Of a stretch of DNA of 64,000 nucleotides, positions 9,491 through 17,073 are shown piece after piece. This DNA is from Cytophagaceae bacterium (GTDB lineage: Bacteria > Bacteroidota > Bacteroidia > Cytophagales > Spirosomataceae): assembly GCA_947460975.1 (NCBI GenBank), contig CANHGO010000001.1, positions 248,001-312,000 of the forward strand. Direction: 5' to 3'. The number at the start of each line of letters is the position of its first letter. Position 1 is the first letter of the stretch. A program made the position numbers and the translations under genes. The notes beneath the pieces were generated by a model. It had not been told where the DNA came from, ran no database searches, and saw only the letters and a list, made by a program, of their open reading frames with translations.

Positions 9491-10954
9491 ATGAAAAATA
9501 AATTTTTAGAAGCAGCTTTGGTTTCAATCATTCTTTGCGGACTTAATAGTTGTTCACAATTACTTGAAGAAGCCCCAAAAGCCATTGCAATAGAAACTTT
9601 CTATAATACGGCGGGAGAAGTAGAAACAGCAGTCAATGCTTCCTACCAGCAGCTACGTGCAGCGAATAATATAAGTGGACAGCTAGGGGCTCAGTTGGAA
9701 GCCTATACAGACTATAGTTATGGACGAGGAAGTTATCTGGTTTTGAGTGATTTCCAAGGCTTGAATAGTACTAATATTTCACGTACAGATGCCGGTTGGA
9801 CACTCCTTTATTTAGGTATACGAAATGCCAATTTAGTCATACAAAATGCCCCAAAAGGTTCCAGCATCAGCAAAGCAGATATTGACAAGTATGTATCCGA
9901 AGCAAAATTTTTGAGGGCATACCAGTATTTTTGGTTGGTGAGAAACTGGGGGGGCGTACCGTTACGAACGGAAGCTAATCTGAATGAGCCTAATATTAAA
10001 AGAAGCACAGTAGATGAGGTATATACGCTTATTATCAATGATTTAAAAGAAGCTGAAAGTAAGTTGCCCGATAGGTCGACACAAATAGGCAGAGCCACTA
10101 AATGGGCAGCCAAGGCAGCATTAGCGGAAGTTTATTTTACTCGAAATCAATATGCTGAAGCAAGGGATAAATCAAATGAAATAATAAAATCTAATCTTTT
10201 TTCTCTTGTGCCAGTTACAACAATTAGTGATTTTGATAAAATATTTGGTCCTACAGTTTCAACTACATCGGAAGAGATTTTTTATCTAAAAATGAGTAGA
10301 ATAGATGGCCAGGGAATGTATTTAGCTATGTTTGCTCAACATCCTGGTACAAAACTTCATGGAGCAGGGGGCTTTTTTGGACATCATTCGGATTCACAAA
10401 CTAATCCTATATATAAGAATTGGGATAATAATGATCTTAGAAAAGGGTATAACTGGATTAACTGGGATATCGGATTAGGAAAAAATTCAATGCTTTGTAA
10501 GAAATTTATTGACCCATTAGCCCCTACAGGTACTGCAGCAGGTTGTGATTTTCCAATTTATCGCTATTCCGATATCTTGTTGATGTTCGCTGAAGCGGCA
10601 TGTCGTGCAGGAAATAAGCCAACTTTAGAATCTGTTGAAGCCCTTAATCAGGTTCATAGAAGAGCATACGGAAAACCTGTATCCATTGCTTCTAATGTTG
10701 ATTTTAATTTGACTGATTATACAGCGGATTCTTTTAATGATTTGGTCTTGAATGAAAGGGGCTACGAAACCCAATATGAAGCAAAACGCTGGTTGGATTT
10801 AAAGCGTTTGGGAGTACCTAAATTAAAACAAGTTATAAAAGCTGCTACGGGTAAAGACATTGCAGACAAACATTTATTTTGGCCCATCCCCGTGGGGGAA
10901 TTGAATTTTAATACAGCACTTGATCCCAAAAAAGATCAAAATCCTGGGTATTAG
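9491..10954 (+). CDS. SusD/RagB-type surface glycan-binding lipoprotein
   Basis: 487 residues. The lipoprotein signal ends in LNSC, giving Cys21 as the lipidated residue. The N-terminal SusD-like domain (about 22-210) carries the TPR-like helices, including YVSEAKFLRAYQYFWLVRNWGGVPL, a strong family signature. The C-terminal RagB/SusD domain ends FWPIPVGELNFNTALDPKKDQNPGY, again typical. It caps the SusC barrel and binds the glycan on the cell surface. The sugar specificity cannot be read from sequence. A REP-like palindrome follows. Confidence 0.97.
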   Translation: MKNKFLEAALVSIILCGLNSCSQLLEEAPKAIAIETFYNTAGEVETAVNASYQQLRAANNISGQLGAQLEAYTDYSYGRGSYLVLSDFQGLNSTNISRTDAGWTLLYLGIRNANLVIQNAPKGSSISKADIDKYVSEAKFLRAYQYFWLVRNWGGVPLRTEANLNEPNIKRSTVDEVYTLIINDLKEAESKLPDRSTQIGRATKWAAKAALAEVYFTRNQYAEARDKSNEIIKSNLFSLVPVTTISDFDKIFGPTVSTTSEEIFYLKMSRIDGQGMYLAMFAQHPGTKLHGAGGFFGHHSDSQTNPIYKNWDNNDLRKGYNWINWDIGLGKNSMLCKKFIDPLAPTGTAAGCDFPIYRYSDILLMFAEAACRAGNKPTLESVEALNQVHRRAYGKPVSIASNVDFNLTDYTADSFNDLVLNERGYETQYEAKRWLDLKRLGVPKLKQVIKAATGKDIADKHLFWPIPVGELNFNTALDPKKDQNPGY

Positions 10955-10985
10955 GTTTTCTGTCATTCCAAGGAAAAGCGTTTTG

Positions 10986-11044
10986 TCATGCTGACGAAGC
11001 AAGCATCTAAATCAATTGCAAAGATGCTTCCTTCGTCAGCATGA
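10986..11044. repeat. REP-like palindrome after susD
   Basis: Two 23-base arms (10986-11008 and 11022-11044) are complementary with a single mismatch around a 13-base loop. The outer ends read TCATGCTGACGAAG and CTTCGTCAGCATGA. Palindromes of this kind are known as dispersed repeats in Bacteroidota genomes, though only one copy is in this window. It separates susD from the next genes and could attenuate read-through. Confidence 0.7.
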
Positions 11045-11098
11045 TAAAGATAGTTATCAAAAATAAAAACGGACAAAATACTGAGGGGGTACTTCTTA

Positions 11099-11453
11099 TG
11101 AAAGTTCTAAAAATTGACATAAAAAATAAAACATTTCTATCTTACTATATTCGTTTTTCTACTCTTTTCTTTTTACAGCATAGCACAATTCCTTATGCTG
11201 AAATCTGATAATTTATTAACCGACCTACGCCAAGTAGATTGGCAATATATCGCAGTTGCTTCAACTGAAAAACCTTCAAAAGAGCAAATATTAGCGAGGA
11301 ATGATTGGAAATCCATTAAAGTAGGCAATTGTGGGATACCCGCAAAGTCGAAATCATCAAAAAGAATATTCTATAAAAACAGAAAATAAAATTTTAAATT
11401 ACATACTGCCTGATGTAGATAAAGACATCGCAATCAAGGCAATTTTAAAGTAA
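11099..11453 (+). pseudogene. Internally deleted relic of a DUF5060-type glycoside hydrolase
   Basis: The remains of a second copy of the gene at 13640. A signal-peptide-like stretch ends FYSIAQ, but its ATG at 11099 is in another frame. From 11195 the text NLLTDLRQVDWQYIAV, then ILARNDWKSIKVGN, matches AILDLRNSQWVFV, then VIKARKDWSPVKVG of the intact paralog (residues 37-73). It then jumps: in a second frame WDTRKVEIIKK matches the C-terminal WDTSKGEILRKVNIEST, and in a third frame LNYILPDVDKDIAIKAILK with stop 11451-11453 matches the paralog's last residues (LKIDYIKTDVAFKAILQ). So about 2.2 kb of the middle is missing and at least three frame changes are present. Not functional. Confidence 0.8.
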
Positions 11454-11459
11454 AAAACT

Positions 11460-12455
11460 ATGCGTCCAGCTCTTGATTTATTTTTTCCCCCAACGGATGA
11501 ACAACTCCGATTTGCCAAGCAAATTGGCGTAGATGATGTTGTTTTGTTTACGACCAGTATTGAAAAAGTGGAAGAATTGTCTTTCAAAAACTTAATCGCC
11601 ATCCGCAATCGGGTGGAAGATGCGGGTTTAAATCTTTTTTCCATTGAAACACTACCTGCCCATTTCAACGATAAAATTATGCTCGGTAAAGCGGGTAAAA
11701 TGGAGCAAATTAAGCAATATCAAGAAATAATTGACAATATTGGTCGGGCAGGGATTCGCCACCACAGCTATAATTGGATGCCCACAGGCGTTTGGCGAAC
11801 AACGTATTCAAACCGCCTGCGAGGAGGTGCAAAAGGTATTGCTTTTGATGAAAAAGATATCACAAATGCCCCATTGAGTTTTGATAGGGCATATGAAGAA
11901 GAGGAAATTTGGGATAATTATTCGCTGTTTATTACAGAAATAATGCCTGTTGCCGAAGCGATTAATGTCAAAGTTTCAGTTCATCCTAATGACCCGCCTA
12001 TTCCGAATGTGGGCGGTGTGGCACAGCTTTTCAGAAACCAAGAAAATTTTGATAGAGCGATGAATATTTATCCTTCGGAGCATCATGGATTGACTTTTTG
12101 CTTAGGTGGTTGGTCGGCTATGGGGCGTGGAAAAGACATAGAAACGGTCATTCGGCATTATGGTTCAAAAATCCATTATGTCCATTTTCAATCAAGTAAT
12201 GGTACAGTTCCTTATTTCGCTGAAAACTTCGTGGATAAAGCAGATTACAATCCTTTTGGTGTAATGAAAGCTTTAAAAGAAATTGATTTTCAAGGTATTA
12301 TGATACCAGGACACGTACCCCAGTTAGACGGTGACTCCGAGTGGCGAAATACCTATACTGTTGCAAATCCTCGCTATGTGCACCCAATGGGCGGGCATCA
12401 AGCAAGGGCTTATACGATTGGTTTTATAAAAGGATTAATAGCAGCCATCGAATAA
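11460..12455 (+). CDS. UxuA-type mannonate dehydratase family protein (first copy)
   Basis: 331 residues, TIM-barrel metal-dependent dehydratase. Family motifs are HPNDPP (175-180), HGLTFCLGG (209-217) and HYVHFQ (239-244). UxuA converts D-mannonate to 2-keto-3-deoxygluconate in glucuronate catabolism. This protein is clearly shorter than the enterobacterial enzyme (about 394) and diverges from a second copy at 22847, so the actual aldonate substrate is open. It starts 6 bases after the relic's stop, and its own stop (12453-12455) shares one base with the next gene's ATG, indicating translational coupling. It probably acts in the cytoplasm as the dehydration step after lactone opening. Confidence 0.85.
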   Translation: MRPALDLFFPPTDEQLRFAKQIGVDDVVLFTTSIEKVEELSFKNLIAIRNRVEDAGLNLFSIETLPAHFNDKIMLGKAGKMEQIKQYQEIIDNIGRAGIRHHSYNWMPTGVWRTTYSNRLRGGAKGIAFDEKDITNAPLSFDRAYEEEEIWDNYSLFITEIMPVAEAINVKVSVHPNDPPIPNVGGVAQLFRNQENFDRAMNIYPSEHHGLTFCLGGWSAMGRGKDIETVIRHYGSKIHYVHFQSSNGTVPYFAENFVDKADYNPFGVMKALKEIDFQGIMIPGHVPQLDGDSEWRNTYTVANPRYVHPMGGHQARAYTIGFIKGLIAAIE

Positions 12456-13579
12456 TGAAAACATTAAAAGGCATTACTTGGAACCATACCAGAGGCTACG
12501 CTCCCTTGGCGGTTACCGCCAAGATTTGGAATGACTTTCATCCTAATGTAGAAATACAATGGGAGGTGCGTTCACTTTGGTCTTTTGGCGAAGAGCGCTT
12601 AGAAAACTTAGTAAAAGACTATGATTTATTACTCATTGACCATCCATTTATCGGAACGGCTGCCAAATTAGGGCTTTTTATTCCTTTTGACAAATACTTA
12701 ACAATCAATGAGTTAGATACATTTAAGCAAGATAGTGTCGGTTTTTCACATAAGAGTTATCAGTACAATGGGCATCAATGGGCATTGGCAGTAGACACCG
12801 CTGCCCAAGTATCAGTGGCGAGAATTGATTTATTTAAAAAGCAAAATTTAGCCTTACCCAAAAGTTGGGAAGAAGTCATTGCATTGGCAAAAGAAACAGG
12901 TAAAGTAGCGATGCCCTTAGCACCAATGGGTTTATTGGGTTCATTTTTTACCTTATATGCCAATCAATTTGGAAAGCCTTTTACACCAGAAGATACCTGG
13001 AATATTGAAAGGGGGAAGGGTGTTCAAGTCCTCAATCAATTGAAAAATTTATTTCAATTGATTGATAAAGATTTGATTACAAAATATCCCGTTGAGTTGC
13101 TTAATAGCATGGCTCAAACCAACGATATTTTGTATATGCCCATTTGTTACGGCTACGCAAATTATGGTATGGAAGGTTATGCTAAAAACAAACTCTCTTT
13201 TGGTGCTTTACCAAGCGAAAATACTGAGGGGGGGACTTTGGGTGGTGTCGGTATCGCAGTATCAGCCCATTCGCAACATATTGAAACGGCTGTTGAATAT
13301 TGTTCATGGATTGCTGGGCGAGAATGTCAAAACACTGTTTATGCGTTGAGTGGCGGGCAACCTGCCGTGAAGTCGGCTTGGCAAAACCCATTGTTGAACC
13401 AATTGACCAATAATTTTTATAAAAATTCGCTTGAAACGGTTGAAAAAGCTTTCGTTCGCCCTCGATTTGATGGATTTCATCACTTTCAAACACAAGCGGC
13501 AGGTATGCTAAAAGACTATTTATTGAATGGTTCAAAACCTGAAACGGTCATAGAAACCATGAAAAATATATTTAAATGA
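12455..13579 (+). CDS. Family 1 extracellular solute-binding protein homolog without export signal
   Basis: 374 residues with the fold pattern of sugar ABC-transporter binding proteins (MalE/UgpB type): an N-terminal lobe (MKTLKGITWNHTRGYAPLAVTAKIW), the LPKSWEEVIALAKET hinge motif, and a C-terminal lobe with GGVGIAVSAHSQHIETAVEYCSWIAG. The start is fixed at 12455 by the one-base overlap with the dehydratase stop and by homology beginning immediately. An upstream in-frame ATG at 12341 lies inside the dehydratase gene. There is no signal peptide or lipobox, and no ABC permease or ATPase in the element. It may be a cytoplasmic sugar-acid-binding or carrier protein. Function unknown. Confidence 0.8.
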   Translation: MKTLKGITWNHTRGYAPLAVTAKIWNDFHPNVEIQWEVRSLWSFGEERLENLVKDYDLLLIDHPFIGTAAKLGLFIPFDKYLTINELDTFKQDSVGFSHKSYQYNGHQWALAVDTAAQVSVARIDLFKKQNLALPKSWEEVIALAKETGKVAMPLAPMGLLGSFFTLYANQFGKPFTPEDTWNIERGKGVQVLNQLKNLFQLIDKDLITKYPVELLNSMAQTNDILYMPICYGYANYGMEGYAKNKLSFGALPSENTEGGTLGGVGIAVSAHSQHIETAVEYCSWIAGRECQNTVYALSGGQPAVKSAWQNPLLNQLTNNFYKNSLETVEKAFVRPRFDGFHHFQTQAAGMLKDYLLNGSKPETVIETMKNIFK

Positions 13580-13639
13580 TGAAATTATCATTCCTTTTTC
13601 TTACAAATATTAAAAAAATCAAAACTAAACGTTACTAAA

Positions 13640-16084
13640 ATGAAACACCTAAAAAGTTCTTTGTTTTCTCTTTTGCTTATTCTTTTTGTTGGTTTAGCCC
13701 ATGGACAAACAAATCTGCCTGAATTACAAACTTTTCAGGTGAGTAAGGCTATTTTGGATTTACGAAATTCTCAATGGGTGTTCGTACACGATACAACCAA
13801 TAAGTCTTCTCTTGAAGTCATAAAAGCCCGTAAGGATTGGTCTCCGGTTAAAGTTGGAAGAAGTTGGGATTTTGTAGGGCATTCTGAATTACGTGTAGGC
13901 ATGGTTTGGGTAAAAACTAGGGTATTTGTACCCAAAGAGCTAAAAGGCAATACCATCTCGTTTTTTTGTACCCTTATCGGAGGGGGTGCCGATCTTTTCG
14001 TCAACGGACAGCAAACAGGTGAGCATATTCAATATTATTGGGGTAATTGTTTCCCGGGTTCTGCCAAAATAGAGGTTAGTAATTTCATACGATTTGGTCA
14101 GGAAAACGAAATAATGGTCCGCTGTGATAACAAAGGTGCTGTACGCTCAATCGGTCTCTTAGGACTGGTAGGCCTTCAGAGAACAGTTCCGTATGTGCGT
14201 AATTCCAACGGGGGGGTAGTTACTTTGGGTAACACAGAAGGGCAATTTAGTGTTTTTTTACACTATGCAGATGCCGTACTTTCGGTAGGCAATACTACTA
14301 AATTTAGTTCTGAGGAATTGTCCTGCATGCAAATTCCAGACTACAGTTTGCGTGAAGATGAGATGATTTGTGTGGTTCCATCTGATCAGGTTGATGCTTC
14401 GAAACTTGAGAAAGTTGATCTTTCATTGATGTTCTTTACTTCCGACAACCGACCAGTAACTATTAAATGCGAAAAACTTCCCGTGAGTTTAGATCAATAT
14501 CAATTGATGACTCTGCCCTTACAGGTAACCGCAAAATATACTAATCCATTTGAAGAAAAGGATATAGACGTTACAGCCGATATAGTGACCCCCTCAGGAA
14601 AGATTGAGACGATTCATGGTTTTTTCGCACAAGATTACAAAACGGTAAGTATAGGTGAGTTCGAAGAAATATTGCTTCCTGTTAAGGGTTTGGGAACACC
14701 CTGGCGAATCAATTACCGTCCTCGTGAAGTTGGTACCTATAAGGTACAGCTAAATGCAAAAGATCAATCAGGGGCGGCCACCTTTTATGCAGGCAGTTTC
14801 GATGTCGTACCAAAAGCTGAAAAAGGATTCCTCCGGGTAAGTAAAAAAGAACCTCGTTTTTTTGAGTATGACAACGGAGATAGTTTCTATGCAACCGGAC
14901 CAAGCGGATGGTTTCGTAACCAGGAGAACTGGATGTTTGGCGGAAATACACGCTGGATACCAGTTGAACAGTTAAATAAATACTATGATCGCAAAGGTGA
15001 AAATCGTTCTTCATTTGAATACCTGGCGAGATGGCACTTCGGTTCAATGTATCTTAAAGGTGGTAAAATAGATAACTATGTCATGTGGAAACTCGATGCT
15101 GCGGTACGTGCAATGGAAAAAAACGGGGTACATTGGATTACTTATGGAAAACCAGCCTCCGGTCGAGTCTATTTCAATAACATTAAGTGGGGTATGGAAA
15201 CAACCAGTTTGCAAACTCAGATTATCCGGCAAAACGGGTTGCCTACATTAGGTGAACTGGGATTTGAGCAGGGTGGTCGGATTGAGTTATATCATTTTGT
15301 AAGCAGGCTTGCTGATAGTCCTGCTATTTGGTTGTGGAATTGTTCCGAGGAGGATGGTTTTTTCAATCCAGATGTACTTCCTTACCACTCATATATCCGG
15401 TCATTGGATGTTTATAAGCATCCACACGGCGTGAGCGAGGGAGAAGACGGCATTAAATATGGCGGCGATGCGATTGTTTTAGAAGGTTGGTACAACACTC
15501 CTTACGAAAAACTTTTACCCAGATATTTGCCATTGACAAAATTTCAATCTCCGATTCTGGAAATTGAGGGAAGCGTAAATACCTATGACGATTTATACAA
15601 TATGAAGGGTGAAAGGATTAAGTTGATAGAAAACGGGTATCATAATCACCTATGGCTCTGTTTGTTTATGAAAATGGCTGGAGGCGGCACAGACTGGTTT
15701 AATGTAGAACTGGATGCCAATAATCTCCTGTTTCATGCAAAGTCAATCAGTAAATACCTTGATGGCGAAAGCCTTACCAAAACCCTTTGGCAAATGGCAA
15801 AGCCTGAAGTGTCAGATACCGTTCTGGATGCTTTTGCACTTACATCAGAGAACAAAACAATGGCCTGGATTATCAGGCCCCCATCTAAAAGGCAGACAGA
15901 GGTCGCAACACCAGCAGTTATAAATATTCCGGTAGAAAAAAACGGTAAGTTCTTAGTTGAATTCTGGGATACCTCAAAAGGTGAAATTCTCCGAAAAGTC
16001 AATATTGAATCCACTGGTAAAATGATACAATTAAAGATAGATTACATAAAAACCGATGTAGCCTTTAAAGCTATACTACAGTAA
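13640..16084 (+). CDS. Putative secreted glycoside hydrolase with DUF5060 domain
   Basis: 814 residues. Signal peptide 1-22, then a GH2-like galactose-binding beta-sandwich (about 38-180; VKTRVFVPKELKGNTISFF, ADLFVNGQQTGEH). Next is an immunoglobulin-like DUF5060 module (about 288-395), followed by a TIM-barrel-like domain opening with RFFEYDNGDSFYATGPSGWF. Acidic residues in barrel-strand-like contexts are E570/E571 (WLWNCSEEDG) and E641/E643 (ILEIEGS). These are candidate acid/base and nucleophile by position, not proof. It would act in the periplasm or at the surface on oligosaccharides handled by SusCD. A deleted relic of a paralog lies at 11099-11453. The CAZy family is not assignable by eye. 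Confidence 0.75.
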   Translation: MKHLKSSLFSLLLILFVGLAHGQTNLPELQTFQVSKAILDLRNSQWVFVHDTTNKSSLEVIKARKDWSPVKVGRSWDFVGHSELRVGMVWVKTRVFVPKELKGNTISFFCTLIGGGADLFVNGQQTGEHIQYYWGNCFPGSAKIEVSNFIRFGQENEIMVRCDNKGAVRSIGLLGLVGLQRTVPYVRNSNGGVVTLGNTEGQFSVFLHYADAVLSVGNTTKFSSEELSCMQIPDYSLREDEMICVVPSDQVDASKLEKVDLSLMFFTSDNRPVTIKCEKLPVSLDQYQLMTLPLQVTAKYTNPFEEKDIDVTADIVTPSGKIETIHGFFAQDYKTVSIGEFEEILLPVKGLGTPWRINYRPREVGTYKVQLNAKDQSGAATFYAGSFDVVPKAEKGFLRVSKKEPRFFEYDNGDSFYATGPSGWFRNQENWMFGGNTRWIPVEQLNKYYDRKGENRSSFEYLARWHFGSMYLKGGKIDNYVMWKLDAAVRAMEKNGVHWITYGKPASGRVYFNNIKWGMETTSLQTQIIRQNGLPTLGELGFEQGGRIELYHFVSRLADSPAIWLWNCSEEDGFFNPDVLPYHSYIRSLDVYKHPHGVSEGEDGIKYGGDAIVLEGWYNTPYEKLLPRYLPLTKFQSPILEIEGSVNTYDDLYNMKGERIKLIENGYHNHLWLCLFMKMAGGGTDWFNVELDANNLLFHAKSISKYLDGESLTKTLWQMAKPEVSDTVLDAFALTSENKTMAWIIRPPSKRQTEVATPAVINIPVEKNGKFLVEFWDTSKGEILRKVNIESTGKMIQLKIDYIKTDVAFKAILQ

Positions 16085-16219
16085 TAACAATATGAAATGG
16101 TTATTATCATAATTGCAAATGAAACAGAATCGAGGTATTTTCATTGAGAAAAATTAAAAATACATATTTCAGATTATTTTATTCTGGTAAAAAATTGGAA
16201 ATAATAGAACTTTTATGAT

Positions 16220-16996
16220 ATGAAAAAAATAGCTCTGGTTACTGGAGGCTCTCGCGGAATTGGAAAAGCAATTGCTCTTGAATTGGGAGAAAAGGGAATT
16301 GACATTATTATAAATTATGTTCGAAATAAAGAAGATGCTGAGATTGTCGTCGACGAATTGACTAAAATGGGCAGAAGAGCCTGTTCCATACAAGCTGATA
16401 TGGGTAGTGTTGACGATGTATTACGGTTGGGTGAACTCGCTTGGAAAAGCTATGGCAGAATCGATTACCTGATTAACAATGCCGGCATTTCTCATACCAA
16501 ACACATTCTCGACTGCACTCTCGAAGATTTCGAATCGTTGAATAATGTCAACTTTCGTGGGACTTTCCTGCTGTCGCAATTTATTGCCCGAAAAATGGTT
16601 GAATGCCAAATTCAAGGAAGTATTTATACCCTGACCTCCATTAACGCGATACTGCCAGGTGTAGGGAAAGCGCTTTATGGCGCAACGAAAGGAGCTTTAG
16701 AAACAATGATGAAAGGTATGGCATTAGACCTGTCACCGCATAGCATCAATATCAATACGCTTGCAGTTGGAGCTATTGAAACAGATATGACCGCAGCAGT
16801 AATTAAAGATCAGGATTTTCTGAAACGGGTTGAAGCCGGAATACCTTTAAGCAGATTGGGCAAACCGGAAGAGGTAGCCAGAGTTGTTGTTGCACTTCTT
16901 ACAACCGGAACTTATATGACAGGAAGTACCATAACCATCGATGGCGGATGGTTAATTAAGAATGGTCATGCAATTCCTTATAAATACAACATATAA
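16220..16996 (+). CDS. Short-chain dehydrogenase/reductase
   Basis: 258 residues, classical SDR. The cofactor motif TGGSRGIG is at 8-15, NNAG at 86-89, and the catalytic Ser140, Tyr153 and Lys157 (YGATK) are all present. The C-terminal GSTITIDGGW is also typical. After the first beta strand the sequence reads NYVRNKEDAE, which leaves NAD versus NADP preference open. In this operon it is the obvious candidate for oxidising the sugar to its lactone, or a hydroxyl to a ketone, before the SMP-30 lactonase and UxuA-type dehydratases. That role is inferred from context. Confidence 0.9.
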   Translation: MKKIALVTGGSRGIGKAIALELGEKGIDIIINYVRNKEDAEIVVDELTKMGRRACSIQADMGSVDDVLRLGELAWKSYGRIDYLINNAGISHTKHILDCTLEDFESLNNVNFRGTFLLSQFIARKMVECQIQGSIYTLTSINAILPGVGKALYGATKGALETMMKGMALDLSPHSININTLAVGAIETDMTAAVIKDQDFLKRVEAGIPLSRLGKPEEVARVVVALLTTGTYMTGSTITIDGGWLIKNGHAIPYKYNI

Positions 16997-17073
16997 CACT
17001 TTGGAAATATTATTAGAATGCTTCGGTGTTCTATTTATTAAAATTCAAAAAACTTAAAATAAATAACTTGCAA

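Noticed and set aside
13182-13535. 117-residue minus-strand frame inside the solute-binding protein gene
   Set aside because: Shadow frame; the plus-strand protein is conserved throughout.
14709-15047. 112-residue minus-strand frame inside the DUF5060 gene
   Set aside because: Shadow of the real gene on the other strand; no family features and no promoter.
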